Of a stretch of DNA of 64,000 bases, positions 28,646-37,545 are shown in pieces. Within the stretch, counting starts at the first letter, position 1; every line of letters starts with the position of its first letter. Position numbers and translations under genes: made by a program. The notes beneath the pieces were generated by a model. That model did not search any database. It saw only the letters and a program-made list of their open reading frames with translations, and was not told where the DNA came from. The DNA is from Pectobacterium zantedeschiae. Lineage in GTDB: Bacteria > Pseudomonadota > Gammaproteobacteria > Enterobacterales > Enterobacteriaceae. The stretch is taken from contig NZ_NWTM01000003.1 in assembly GCF_004137795.1 (NCBI RefSeq), forward strand, positions 186,001 to 250,000, read 5' to 3'.

Positions 28646-28951
28646 CTAATTGATCATCGCCAGAGCATCATTGAGGACTTTTTCCCCGTTCATCATGCCA
28701 TAGTCAACCATATTAATGACGGCAATAGGTTTCTCTTTTTCGTCGGCTATCACTTTGAATTCAGGCAGTTTATACTTGATCTGCGGCCCTAAAAGACAGC
28801 AATCATATTCATCAATCAGTTCATTAAACTCTTCAAAACCAACGGCTTTTATCTCAACAGCGATCGCATTTTTCTCGGCGACCTTTTCCATTCGCTGTAC
28901 CAGCATGCTGGTAGACATTCCTGCTGCGCAACAGAGTAAAATTTTATTCAT
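28646..28951 (-). CDS. PTS lactose/cellobiose-type EIIB
   Basis: This 101-aa EIIB has the phosphocysteine in ILLCCAAGMSTSMLVQRM (Cys8 of the chosen start) and CLLGPQIKYKLPEF. The ATG giving MNKILLCC has GAGGT just upstream. A GTG four codons earlier was not preferred. It is the first gene of the operon and is divergent from the AscG-like repressor gene, with an operator-like palindrome 53 nt upstream. Confidence 0.93.
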   Translation of the reverse strand: MNKILLCCAAGMSTSMLVQRMEKVAEKNAIAVEIKAVGFEEFNELIDEYDCCLLGPQIKYKLPEFKVIADEKEKPIAVINMVDYGMMNGEKVLNDALAMIN

Positions 28952-29003
28952 ACTGCACCTCACCGTCCGTTTTTCTATTATTCAAGCAAGACATAAAATA
29001 ATA

Positions 29004-29017
29004 TGCAACCGGTTTCA
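29004..29017 (+). promoter_or_regulatory. AscG/LacI-type operator
   Basis: TGCAACCGGTTTCA differs by one base from the perfect dyad TGAAACCGGTTTCA, which is the reported type of AscG-binding site in E. coli. It is placed between EIIB and the divergent repressor gene. Confidence 0.7.
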
Positions 29018-29105
29018 TATTGTTTTTACTATTTTTTGAAGGCGATCATAAATAGCGCAATCGGGGAATATTTTTATCCCCACACTCGCTATTGATGATA
29101 AAAAA

Positions 29106-29118
29106 GGGAAAGTTTCCC
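29106..29118 (+). promoter_or_regulatory. Second dyad near the repressor promoter
   Basis: GGGAAA-G-TTTCCC, directly followed by TATAATATCG, which could be a -10 element of the repressor gene. Possible autoregulatory site. It lacks the central CG of LacI operators. Confidence 0.35.
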
Positions 29119-29163
29119 TATAATATCGCGATAAAGCGGTGCAAAAAGAAAACAGGAAGTATG

Positions 29164-30177
29164 ATGGTAACCATGCTTGATGTAGCGAAAAAGGCCGGCG
29201 TATCCAAGGCCACCGTATCACGCGTGCTGACTGGGAATAACTACGTCAGTAAAACCACGCGGGATCGGGTATTTCAGGCAATTGAAGAGATTGGCTACCG
29301 GCCCAACCTGCTGGCGCGACAGCTCGCCACGAGCAAATCGCAAATTATTGGCTTGGTCGTGACTAACACGCTGTATAGCGGCCCCTATTTCAGCGAATTA
29401 CTGTTCCAAACGGCAACCATGACGGAAAAATACGGGCGGCAGCTCATCATGGCGGATGGCAAGCACAGTGCGGAAGAAGAACGGGAAGCGATCCAGTTCC
29501 TGCTCGATTTACGCTGCGATGCCGTCATTATCTATCCGCGCTTTCTTTCTATCGAGGCGCTGGAAAGCATTATCGAACAACATGAACAGCCGATCATGGT
29601 CGTGAACCGCACACTGCATCAACACGGCGATAACGGTATCTGCGCCGATCACCAGCAACACTGCCATGATGCAGTCAATTACCTGATTGCACAGGGCCAT
29701 CGGGATATCGCGTTTATCTGTGGATCGTCGAACTCCCCCACGGGCACAAGCCGGTTGGCTGGATACCGACAGGCACTAGCGGAAAACGGGATTCCCTATA
29801 ATGACAGGCTGACTGCGCCAGGCGACTGGACTCATGACGGCGGTTACACGGCGGCAAAAAACCTGCTCCAGCGTTCAACCACATTCAGCGCACTGGTCGC
29901 CAGTAATGACGATATGGCTATTGGCGCGGCAAAAGCGTTGCGCGAACACGGCCTCGCGATCCCGCAAGATGTCTCTCTACTGGGGTTCGATGATTTGCCG
30001 ATGGCATCATGGTTCTATCCACCACTCACTACCGTGCATGTTCCTGTCGCCGAAATGATCAACTATACCCTCGAGAAACTACTGTGTCGGCTGGAGGGGG
30101 AAACCGTCGTGCCTGCGCCTGCCTTCAAAGGCGAGTTGATTATCCGTGATTCCGTCAGCAAAGGCCCCGCCGCCTAA
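29164..30177 (+). CDS. AscG-like LacI-family repressor of the beta-glucoside PTS operon
   Basis: This protein of about 337 aa aligns along its length with E. coli AscG. The LacI helix-turn-helix is MLDVAKKAGVSKATVSRVLTG and the hinge helix NLLARQLATSKSQ. The periplasmic-binding-protein-like core includes VVTNTLYSGPYFSELLFQ, MADGKHSAEEEREAIQFLLDLRCDA and ASNDDMAIGAAKALREHG. Three ATGs are possible (29161, 29164, 29173). The middle one has the best spacing to AGGA. Divergence from the EIIB-EIIC-EIIA-bglA operon makes local repression, relieved by a phospho-beta-glucoside or free glucoside, the likely role. Confidence 0.93.
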   Translation: MVTMLDVAKKAGVSKATVSRVLTGNNYVSKTTRDRVFQAIEEIGYRPNLLARQLATSKSQIIGLVVTNTLYSGPYFSELLFQTATMTEKYGRQLIMADGKHSAEEEREAIQFLLDLRCDAVIIYPRFLSIEALESIIEQHEQPIMVVNRTLHQHGDNGICADHQQHCHDAVNYLIAQGHRDIAFICGSSNSPTGTSRLAGYRQALAENGIPYNDRLTAPGDWTHDGGYTAAKNLLQRSTTFSALVASNDDMAIGAAKALREHGLAIPQDVSLLGFDDLPMASWFYPPLTTVHVPVAEMINYTLEKLLCRLEGETVVPAPAFKGELIIRDSVSKGPAA

Positions 30178-30261
30178 TCCCTCCCCCGTTCGGCGTGATG
30201 TAATCCCACACGACAGCGATTTGTCGTGCCACATCGCTTTGTGACGTTTTCGTGAATAACC

Positions 30262-30288
30262 TAAAGAGATACTGTTTCTCGCCGATAA
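30262..30288 (+). promoter_or_regulatory. Sigma-28 (FliA) promoter of the chemoreceptor gene
   Basis: TAAAGAGA, 11 nt, then GCCGATAA. This matches the flagellar consensus TAAAGTTT-N11-GCCGATAA at all eight -10 positions, and the TAAAG core is intact. The expected transcription start is near 30298, giving a leader of about 200 nt. Confidence 0.88.
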
Positions 30289-30294
30289 TTTAAC

Positions 30295-30310
30295 TGTGAC
30301 TTACATCACA
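30295..30310 (+). promoter_or_regulatory. CRP site at the FliA start point
   Basis: TGTGA-CTTACA-TCACA has perfect half-sites and spacing. It overlaps the predicted +1 of the FliA promoter, so it could block that promoter or activate a separate downstream sigma-70 promoter. Confidence 0.7.
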
Positions 30311-30392
30311 AAAAATGACGAGTCGCGTAAGGGAATGACCCAACAACATAAAGGAAGACAATTAATTGATTCTTTTTATAAAAAAGCACCTA

Positions 30393-30473
30393 TATACCCT
30401 AAATAATTCGAGTTTCAGGACAAAACGTTATCGTTTTGAACAACGCACATGCAGCTTGAAGCATAAAGGGTAT
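30393..30473 (+). repeat. Short palindromic interspersed repeat (ERIC-like/MITE-like), shortened
   Basis: It starts TATACCCTAAATAATTCGAG and ends GCAGCTTGAAGCATAAAGGGTAT, with inverted termini TATACCCT / AGGGTAT. I recall longer copies of this repeat in Pectobacterium, Serratia and Yersinia intergenic regions. This copy is about 81 bp and seems to lack the middle part. It lies inside the leader of the chemoreceptor gene, 31 bp before the start codon. Confidence 0.7.
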
Positions 30474-30504
30474 CGGCGCTTATATCCCAGGGGATATTAC
30501 GCAT

Positions 30505-32508
30505 ATGTCTACAACACTGTTACCGGTTAACCACAGCAATCTACCCATTCATTCCTCACCAACCGCGCCAAAAAGAAAGCTCAGCACACGTATGCTGATG
30601 CTCCTGGCGGGCGTCACCACTATCGCACTCGGTTTTATTCTCACTATCGGTCTGTTGATCTGGCAATCTGGCCAGCAGCAAAAGGCCATCGCCCAGCAGT
30701 ATCTTGAGCAAACGGCATATACCAACAGCTACCTCATTCAGCAAAAGCTGGATGTTGCACTCCATGCAGCGCGCAATCTGGTACAAAGCGTTGTCAGTCT
30801 GCAAGAGGCAGGCAATGCCGACCGGAAAACCGCAGAAACACTGCTGAAGAATGCGCTAAAGAGTCACCCCGATTTCCTTTCCATGTCGCTGGCATGGGAG
30901 CCTGATGCGTTTGACGGCAAAGATCGGGAGTACGCTAGCCAACCCGATCAGGATCCGAAAGGTCGCTTCGTCCGCTATGTCGACCGCGATACCGCTGGCA
31001 ACGTTGCGCTGCATAATCTGGTGGATTATGAAACGCCCGGTAGTGGTGATTATTATCTGCTGCCGAAGAAGCTCCAGAAAGAAGTTATTCTGGAACCCTA
31101 TAGCTACCCTTACAACGGCGTTGATGTACTCCTGACCTCTATTGCCGTACCTATCATCATCAACAACAAATTTTACGGCTCCGTCACCGCAGATTTTGCA
31201 CTGGATACGTTGCAACAGCTCACCAATGACATCAAACCTTATCAAGGCACGGGCTACGCACAGTTGTTGTCACACACCGGTGCCTATATCTCTCATCCCG
31301 ACAAAGCTCGGGTGACCAAAAAAATTGAAAACGACTCAACGCTGCTTGAGCATGTCACCACGGGTCAGCCTTATCAGATCGAGCGTGACAATACCGTGCT
31401 AAACACGCCGGCGTTTAACGTGTATGTACCAGTAAAAATCGGCAATACGGGTACGCCCTGGATGCTTGGCTTATCCGCTCCCGTCAACGTGGTGATGGCG
31501 GAAACCGCACAGCAGCGCAACATGGCACTACTGCTTATGGTACTGAGCATCGTGGTCGTTTCCGGCGTGCTGGGTATCATCTTTAACCGCAAGGTTGCCC
31601 GCCCTATCGGTGGAGAACCGGCTCAGGCAGCACAGATCGCCCTGTCCGTCGCACAAGGGGATTTAACGCAAAACATTCCTGTGCAGCCGAAGGACGACAG
31701 CAGTATTTTTTACGCTATGAACGCCATGCAGACGCAGTTGAGAGACATCGCCGAGCAGTTGATTAGTACCAGCGAATCAGTCAGCCATGGAGCGACAGAA
31801 ATTGCGGCAGGCAATACCGATCTGGCTTCCCGCACTGAGCAACAGGCTGCGGCGCTGGAAGAAACCGCCGCCAGCATGGAACAAATTACGGCGACGGTGA
31901 AACAGAATGCGGATAACGCCCACAACGCTACAACGCTGGCACAGAATGCTGCACACATCGCTCAGAGGGGTGACAAGATAGTCGGTCAGGTCGTCAACAT
32001 TATGAGTGAGATCGACGACAGTTCGAAGAAGATTGCGGATATTACCAGCATCATCAGCGGTATCGCGTTTCAGACCAACATACTGGCGCTCAATGCGGCG
32101 GTGGAAGCCGCCAGAGCAGGTGAACAAGGGCGCGGCTTCGCGGTCGTCGCCAACGAGGTGCGTAATCTCGCGCAGCGCAGTGCCAGTGCCGTAAAAGACA
32201 TCACAGCACTGATTACGGAATCCGCTAGCCGTGTCGACAGCGGCGTCACGCTGGTTCAAAACGCCGGTTCAACCATGCAGGAAATGCTGCATGCCGTAAC
32301 CTCGGTAAAAGACATCATGGATGAGATCGTCTCTGCGTCGGATGAACAATCGCGCGGTATCAGTCAGGTCACGCAGGCCGTTCACGAGATGGACGGCGTC
32401 ACCCAACAGAACGCCGCATTGGTACAGGAAGCCACAGCTGCTGCCGCATCATTGGAAGAGCAGGCCAGACAGCTCGCGCAAACGGTGCTGGTATTCAAGC
32501 TCTCTTAG
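30505..32508 (+). CDS. Methyl-accepting chemotaxis protein with dCache-type sensor
   Basis: This 667-aa transmembrane chemoreceptor has TM1 at about residues 30-54. The roughly 290-residue periplasmic region has dCache features ([37 protein letters not shown]). TM2 ([21 protein letters not shown]) is followed by HAMP and a class-36H-type signalling domain with the hairpin tip [34 protein letters not shown]. The chain ends VFKLS, without the C-terminal NWETF-type CheR/CheB tether. It probably directs swimming toward a small ligand such as an amino or organic acid. The FliA promoter upstream places it in the flagellar regulon. Confidence 0.94.
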   Translation: MSTTLLPVNHSNLPIHSSPTAPKRKLSTRMLMLLAGVTTIALGFILTIGLLIWQSGQQQKAIAQQYLEQTAYTNSYLIQQKLDVALHAARNLVQSVVSLQEAGNADRKTAETLLKNALKSHPDFLSMSLAWEPDAFDGKDREYASQPDQDPKGRFVRYVDRDTAGNVALHNLVDYETPGSGDYYLLPKKLQKEVILEPYSYPYNGVDVLLTSIAVPIIINNKFYGSVTADFALDTLQQLTNDIKPYQGTGYAQLLSHTGAYISHPDKARVTKKIENDSTLLEHVTTGQPYQIERDNTVLNTPAFNVYVPVKIGNTGTPWMLGLSAPVNVVMAETAQQRNMALLLMVLSIVVVSGVLGIIFNRKVARPIGGEPAQAAQIALSVAQGDLTQNIPVQPKDDSSIFYAMNAMQTQLRDIAEQLISTSESVSHGATEIAAGNTDLASRTEQQAAALEETAASMEQITATVKQNADNAHNATTLAQNAAHIAQRGDKIVGQVVNIMSEIDDSSKKIADITSIISGIAFQTNILALNAAVEAARAGEQGRGFAVVANEVRNLAQRSASAVKDITALITESASRVDSGVTLVQNAGSTMQEMLHAVTSVKDIMDEIVSASDEQSRGISQVTQAVHEMDGVTQQNAALVQEATAAAASLEEQARQLAQTVLVFKLS

Positions 32509-32522
32509 ACCTTTGCGCTCCA

Positions 32523-32554
32523 AAGCTCACCGCCTCAATTGAGGCGGTGAGCTT
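32523..32554. terminator. Perfect 32-bp palindrome between convergent genes
   Basis: AAGCTCACCGCCTC-AATT-GAGGCGGTGAGCTT is an exact inverted repeat midway between the chemoreceptor and the GntR gene. It lacks a long T-run but probably acts as a bidirectional terminator. Confidence 0.7.
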
Positions 32555-32560
32555 CATGAC

Positions 32561-33250
32561 TTATGGGTTGCTGAATAGTCGATCGTAAACATGTTGTAGA
32601 TGACGTTCCATACAGGAGCGAGCACGCACTGGATCGCGCTCCACAATCGCCACCGCGATATCATGGTGATCTTGTTGCAACGCCACAGGAAAATCCTCCT
32701 GCGCGTAATGGCTCTCCAGCCGAATAAAACGTGAGCTTGTGCGTTTGTTCCACAAATTCTCCATCATGTCACGCAGCACTTCATTACCACTCATTTCGCC
32801 AATCAGTAAATGAAAGCGCTTATCTTCACTCAGAAATTTTTCATCGTTAGCATTGAGCTGCGTAAGATCCTGCATGATATCCATGAGTTCGGTTCGCTGA
32901 TCTTCGCTACCGTTACGTGCGGCCATTTCCGCCAATAAACCTTCAAAGGCCTGACGGGCCAGAATCAACGATTTCAGGCTGAATTCTTCTTCTGGTTGCT
33001 GCTGCGCAACCAGTGGCAATGGGTTGCTGACAAAAACACCGTTTCCGGTGCGTATTTCGACCCATCCGGTAATTTCTAATGCAATCAATGCCTCACGAAT
33101 CGACGACCGACTTACACCGAGTTGTTTAGCCAAGTCCCGTTCTGAAGGCAGCAAATCTCCCGGTAAAAACTGTCCACGTTGAATACAGTTGATCAGCAGA
33201 TTTGATATCTGACGATACAAACGCTCCACTTTGAGCGTGGGTAAATCCAT
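32561..33250 (-). CDS. GntR/FadR-subfamily regulator (UxuR/ExuR-like)
   Basis: This 229-aa regulator has an N-terminal GntR winged helix (QISNLLINCIQRGQFLPGDLLPSERDLAKQLGVSRSSIREALIALE) and a C-terminal FCD ligand domain with FHLLIGEMSGNEVLRDMM and HHDIAVAIVERDPVRARSCMERHL, whose histidines normally bind metal. The start MDLPTLKVERLYRQ has GGAGG upstream. The divergent transporter and uxuA genes and a dyad between them point to control of hexuronate or aldonate catabolism. Whether it is true UxuR, ExuR or a paralog is not settled. Confidence 0.85.
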   Translation of the reverse strand: MDLPTLKVERLYRQISNLLINCIQRGQFLPGDLLPSERDLAKQLGVSRSSIREALIALEITGWVEIRTGNGVFVSNPLPLVAQQQPEEEFSLKSLILARQAFEGLLAEMAARNGSEDQRTELMDIMQDLTQLNANDEKFLSEDKRFHLLIGEMSGNEVLRDMMENLWNKRTSSRFIRLESHYAQEDFPVALQQDHHDIAVAIVERDPVRARSCMERHLQHVYDRLFSNP

Positions 33251-33417
33251 AACTCCTCCAACCGGCTTCAGGCCTGCGTGGGCTGTACGATGCTGAAGCA
33301 AATCTTACCACATGCGGAGAAGGCGCTCGCCCTTTCATCTACGCTGCCCATCACTCAAGAGAAAAGATAATGAGAAGTACATCACAGTAATTACCGTCGT
33401 ATTGCGGAATACTTTTT

Positions 33418-33446
33418 AAGGTCCAGTGGCCTGACCACCAGACCTT
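33418..33446 (+). promoter_or_regulatory. Putative GntR operator upstream of the transporter-uxuA operon
   Basis: The 29-bp interrupted dyad AAGGTC-CA-GTGG-CCTGA-CCAC-CA-GACCTT has TGGCCTGACCA at its centre, which fits the FadR-subfamily pattern TGGTNNNACCA. It lies in the 275-bp divergent region, about 80 bp before the MFS start codon. Confidence 0.65.
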
Positions 33447-33525
33447 TAGTCCAAACTTCAATGCTGTTATCTCTATAACGGTTCGAGGTCTTAAAAGATT
33501 CTGATTGCTGTTGAGGATAAAAATA

Positions 33526-34833
33526 ATGTCTACCACCTCGTTGGATCACACGCCGACAGCGCAACGTACTGAACGGCTCAAACGTATCCAGACTGTTTCT
33601 TTGCTTTTGTTGTTTCTTGCAGGGATTATCAATTTTCTCGATCGCGGTTCGTTGTCTATTGCAAACGAAGCCATTCGTGCCGATCTGGGACTGTCCGCCA
33701 CGGAATTTGGCGTGCTCCTCTCCGCTTTTTCACTCTCCTATGGTATTTCGCAGTTACCCAGCGGGCTGTTATTGGATCGCTTCGGCCCTCGCGTTGTGCT
33801 GGGTGCCGGTTTGCTGTTTTGGTCAAGTATGCAAGCGCTGGCGGGCATGGTGAATAATTTCTCCCATTTCATCATGCTGCGTATTGGTTTGGGCATCGGT
33901 GAAGCTCCCTTTATGCCCAGTGGCGTAAAAGTCATCAACGATTGGTTCACCGCTAAAGAACGCGGTCTGCCAATGGGGATTTTCAATTCCTCTACAACCA
34001 TTGGTCAGGCTTTTGCCCCCCCCATTCTGGTTGCGCTGATGCTGGCATTTGGCTGGCGTATGATGTTTGTCATTATTGGTATCGCCGGTATCGCCATCGC
34101 TCTATGCTGGTATGCCTGGTATCGCAACCGTGAAAAATTCGTTCTGACTCAGGAAGAGAAAGACTACCTCAATGCTGGCACCAAGCCCGTATCGCAGACC
34201 CGTGTTACGCTGAAAGAATGGGGCGCGTTGTTTAAACGCCGTACCGTGTGGGGAATGATTCTGGGCTTCAGCGGTGTTAACTATACTGGATGGCTCTACC
34301 TTTCCTGGTTACCGGGTTACCTTCAGGCAGAACGTGGACTGAGTCTGGTCAACACCGGATGGGTCGCAGCTATTCCCTTCCTTTTTGGTTCAATTGGCAT
34401 GTTGATTAATGGCACCGTTGCTGACCAGCTGGCACGCAGAGGCTATTCCCTTGCCAAAAGCCGTAAGTCACTCATTTGCCTGGGTCTGGTGTGCTCTGCG
34501 GCATGTACACTGCTGGTTGTGCAATCAACATCTACCTCAATGGCCGTCGCGTTTATCAGTCTGGCGCTGTTCTTTGTCCACTTCGCGGGAACATCAGCAT
34601 GGGGATTGGTACAAGTGATGGCGCCTTCGCGTATGGTTGCTTCAGTCAGCAGCATACAGAATTTCGGTAGCTTCATTTTCGCGTCCTTTGCCCCCATCGT
34701 CACCGGTTGGGTCGTGGACAAAACGCATTCATTTAATCTGGCCCTCGTGGTGTGCTCCTGTGTGACGTTTGCAGGGGCGCTGGCTTACTTCTTTATCGTG
34801 AAAGATCCTATAGAAGAAACCCCAGCGGCATAA
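33526..34833 (+). CDS. MFS transporter, ACS (anion:cation symporter) family, probable hexuronate/aldonate permease
   Basis: This 435-aa protein has 12 hydrophobic segments. ACS-type features are INFLDRGSLSIANEAIRADLGLSATEFGVLLSAFSLSYGISQLPSGLLLDRFGPR and LRIGLGIGEAPFMPSGVKVINDWFTAKERG. Its relatives include ExuT, GarP/GudP and DgoT, which import sugar acids with protons. The ATG used has GAGG nine nt upstream, and seven in-frame codons before it are ignored. It is followed 43 nt later by uxuA, so the substrate is probably glucuronate, fructuronate, mannonate or a related acid from plant cell walls. Confidence 0.88.
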   Translation: MSTTSLDHTPTAQRTERLKRIQTVSLLLLFLAGIINFLDRGSLSIANEAIRADLGLSATEFGVLLSAFSLSYGISQLPSGLLLDRFGPRVVLGAGLLFWSSMQALAGMVNNFSHFIMLRIGLGIGEAPFMPSGVKVINDWFTAKERGLPMGIFNSSTTIGQAFAPPILVALMLAFGWRMMFVIIGIAGIAIALCWYAWYRNREKFVLTQEEKDYLNAGTKPVSQTRVTLKEWGALFKRRTVWGMILGFSGVNYTGWLYLSWLPGYLQAERGLSLVNTGWVAAIPFLFGSIGMLINGTVADQLARRGYSLAKSRKSLICLGLVCSAACTLLVVQSTSTSMAVAFISLALFFVHFAGTSAWGLVQVMAPSRMVASVSSIQNFGSFIFASFAPIVTGWVVDKTHSFNLALVVCSCVTFAGALAYFFIVKDPIEETPAA

Positions 34834-34876
34834 TATCGCCACCTATTTTTGATATTCAGTAGCAAGGAGTAACATT

Positions 34877-36064
34877 ATGGAACATACATGGCGCTGGTAC
34901 GGCCCTAACGACCCCGTATCATTAGACGATGCGCGTCAGGCGGGAGCGACGGGTATCGTCACCGCACTGCATCATATTCCGAATGGCGAAGTATGGCCCG
35001 TTGAGGAGATCAAACAACGTCAGGCACTGCTGGCAGAAAAAGGCTTAGTCTGGTCTGTGGTTGAGAGCATTCCCGTACATGAAGAGATCAAAACGCATAC
35101 GGGCCGCTATCAGGAATACATTGCTAACTACCAGCAATCACTACGTAATCTCGGTACCTGCGGTATTGATACCGTCTGCTATAACTTCATGCCGATACTG
35201 GATTGGACGCGTACCGATCTGGCCTACCCGATGCCGGATGGTTCTCGCGCTTTGCGGTTCGATCACATTGCATTTGCCGCATTCGAGCTGCATATCCTCA
35301 AGCGCCCCGGCGCAGAACAAGACTACAACGACGATGAGCGTGCTCAGGCTAGCGCCTATTTTGCAGCAATGAGCCAGCAAGATATCGACACACTGACGCG
35401 TAATATTATTGCGGGTCTGCCCGGTGCAGAAGAAGGCTATACGCTCGATCAATTTCAGGCTCAGTTAGATCGCTACAAAGGCATCGATCACCAGCGTCTG
35501 CGGGAAAATATGGCATATTTCCTCAAAGCCATCGTTCATGTTGCCGAAGAAGTCGGTATTGTGCTGGCGGTACACCCAGACGATCCACCGCGCCCCATTT
35601 TAGGGCTACCGCGTATTGTCTCAACAATTGAAGATATGCAGTGGCTGAAAGAAACCGTCGATAGTATCCACAATGGTTTTACGCTGTGTACCGGTTCATT
35701 CGGCGTACGTGCTGATAACGATCTGGTGAAAATGACGGAAACCTACGCTGACCGAATTCACTTCATGCATCTGCGAGCCACTAAACGTGAAGTGAATCCG
35801 AATAGTTTCCATGAAGCCGATCATCTGGATGGCGATGTCGACATGGTCGGCGTGGTGAAAGCGGTACTTACTGAGGAACAGAAACGCCGCCATCAGGGGA
35901 ATTTACGTGCCATTCCGATGCGCCCCGACCACGGTCACCAAATGCTTGACGATCTGAAGAAAAAGACCAATCCAGGCTATTCAGCCATTGGCCGTCTTCG
36001 CGGCCTTGCTGAAGTACGTGGTGTTGAAGTGGCGCTGAAGAAAACATTTTTCACACAAGACTAA
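34877..36064 (+). CDS. uxuA: Mannonate dehydratase UxuA
   Basis: This 395-aa enzyme dehydrates D-mannonate to 2-keto-3-deoxygluconate, using Mn2+/Fe2+, in the glucuronate branch that joins pectin breakdown at KDG. Family blocks seen are [73 protein letters not shown] and [14 protein letters not shown], which hold the metal-binding residues. The length matches E. coli UxuA (394). AAGGAG precedes the start. uxuB and uxaC are not adjacent, unlike the E. coli uxuAB arrangement. Confidence 0.95.
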   Translation: MEHTWRWYGPNDPVSLDDARQAGATGIVTALHHIPNGEVWPVEEIKQRQALLAEKGLVWSVVESIPVHEEIKTHTGRYQEYIANYQQSLRNLGTCGIDTVCYNFMPILDWTRTDLAYPMPDGSRALRFDHIAFAAFELHILKRPGAEQDYNDDERAQASAYFAAMSQQDIDTLTRNIIAGLPGAEEGYTLDQFQAQLDRYKGIDHQRLRENMAYFLKAIVHVAEEVGIVLAVHPDDPPRPILGLPRIVSTIEDMQWLKETVDSIHNGFTLCTGSFGVRADNDLVKMTETYADRIHFMHLRATKREVNPNSFHEADHLDGDVDMVGVVKAVLTEEQKRRHQGNLRAIPMRPDHGHQMLDDLKKKTNPGYSAIGRLRGLAEVRGVEVALKKTFFTQD

Positions 36065-36083
36065 CGATTAACGTCGTTCAATT

Positions 36084-36118
36084 AGCCGGTCTCTGACTCT
36101 CCATGAGATCGGCTTTCT
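36084..36118 (+). terminator. Terminator after uxuA
   Basis: AGCCGGTCTC / GAGATCGGCT (one G-T pair) with an 11-nt loop is followed by TTCTCT, 20 nt past the stop codon. The remaining 170 bp before the next gene shows no clear promoter. Confidence 0.6.
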
Positions 36119-36287
36119 CTCCGCCACTTGCCCCCTATCATCTCGTCAAATCGCTTGTCTCATTTCCCTAATCTAACGAGTATAAGTAGTATGCTAACCT
36201 TATGATCTCTTTGCCAGGGAGTGCCCCTCCGTTCCTGCGCTAGCTCTCACGATAATAAAACCGATAGACCTGTAAGCGACCAAAAAT

Positions 36288-37478
36288 ATGAAACTCATAA
36301 AATTACCGCTACTGGCGCAAATCTCATCCGCCCATCTGGTGAGTCACTTCCATATGATGGTGCTGCCTGCACTCATTCCACTGCTGTCAGCCCAGCGCGA
36401 TATCAGCTTTGTCGAACTCGGGTTTGCACTCAGCGTATTCAACATTGTCTCCGCCTGTGTGCAGACGCCGATTGGTTTTATAGTGGACCGCATTGGTGCA
36501 CGTCGCACGTTAACCGCAGGAATCACGCTCGGAAGCCTCTGTTTTCTTTCACTCGGTTTTTCAGGCAGCTACGTCTGGCTGATCGCCGTAATGGGTTTGG
36601 CTGGTGTGGCGAACGCGGTTTACCATCCGGCAGATTACGCTTTACTGTCGCGCGGAATTGATGAAAAACGCATGGGTCGCGCGTTCTCGGTACATACGTT
36701 CTCCGGCTTTCTGGGCACGGCCATTGCCCCCGGAATTTTGCTGTCCGTTGCCGCCTTTTCCGGTATCAACAGCGCATTCATCGTTTCCGGCATCATCGGC
36801 TTACTGACGATCCCACTGCTTCTGACAGATCGCGATGAACCCCGCCGGGCGCAACCCGCAGCGGCAACAAACACCCAACCAGGCATATCCCGTGCGCCTG
36901 TTTTCACACTGCCAATTCTGGCGCTGTTGATTTTGTTCCTGTTGCTCAATTTAAGTACGGGTTCAATCCAGAACTTCTCGGTGACGGCATTGGTAACGGG
37001 CTACGACTTGTCGCTTTCACAGGCTAACGTGGCACTCACCGCGTTTCTGTTCGCCAGCGCCTTTGGCGTACTGGCTGGCGGTTCACTGGCGGATAAAACT
37101 AAACGGCACGGACTGGTCGCGACAGCGGCGTTGGCCGTCACTGCCATACTGGTCAGCATCGTCGCCATGTATTCTTTACCCACCATCGTGCTAGTGCCGT
37201 TGTTGGCTGCCGCTGGTTTCCTCTCCGGTATGATCGCACCGTCTCGGGATATGTTAGTGCGCGCCGCCTCACCACCGGGTGCCGAAGGGCGAGTGTTTGG
37301 TATTGTTTCCACTGGCTTTAATCTGGGTGGTGCTGCGGGACCAGTGCTGTTCGGCTGGCTGCTGGATCACGGCCACCCTCACGCGATTTTCTGGTCTGCC
37401 GTCATCTTTATGCTAATCACCGCTTTCATCACGCTGCTACAGGAAATGCGCAGCGCCAAACGGCGTGCATTGGCCTGA
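36288..37478 (+). CDS. MFS transporter, Fsr (fosmidomycin resistance)-like
   Basis: This 396-aa protein has 12 hydrophobic segments. The N-terminal block SSAHLVSHFHMMVLPALIPLL and the QTPIGFIVDRIGARR loop, together with GVANAVYHPADYALLSRGI, are characteristic of the Fsr-like MFS group (usually about 400 aa). Members export antibiotics or other small molecules. Substrate unknown. The Shine-Dalgarno is weak. It may be a separate unit, as a terminator lies between it and uxuA. Confidence 0.82.
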   Translation: MKLIKLPLLAQISSAHLVSHFHMMVLPALIPLLSAQRDISFVELGFALSVFNIVSACVQTPIGFIVDRIGARRTLTAGITLGSLCFLSLGFSGSYVWLIAVMGLAGVANAVYHPADYALLSRGIDEKRMGRAFSVHTFSGFLGTAIAPGILLSVAAFSGINSAFIVSGIIGLLTIPLLLTDRDEPRRAQPAAATNTQPGISRAPVFTLPILALLILFLLLNLSTGSIQNFSVTALVTGYDLSLSQANVALTAFLFASAFGVLAGGSLADKTKRHGLVATAALAVTAILVSIVAMYSLPTIVLVPLLAAAGFLSGMIAPSRDMLVRAASPPGAEGRVFGIVSTGFNLGGAAGPVLFGWLLDHGHPHAIFWSAVIFMLITAFITLLQEMRSAKRRALA

Positions 37479-37545
37479 TAAAAAGCAAAAAGAAATGCGG
37501 ATGACTACGTTATTTTTTCAATAGGTTAACTGAGTTAGTGACTCA

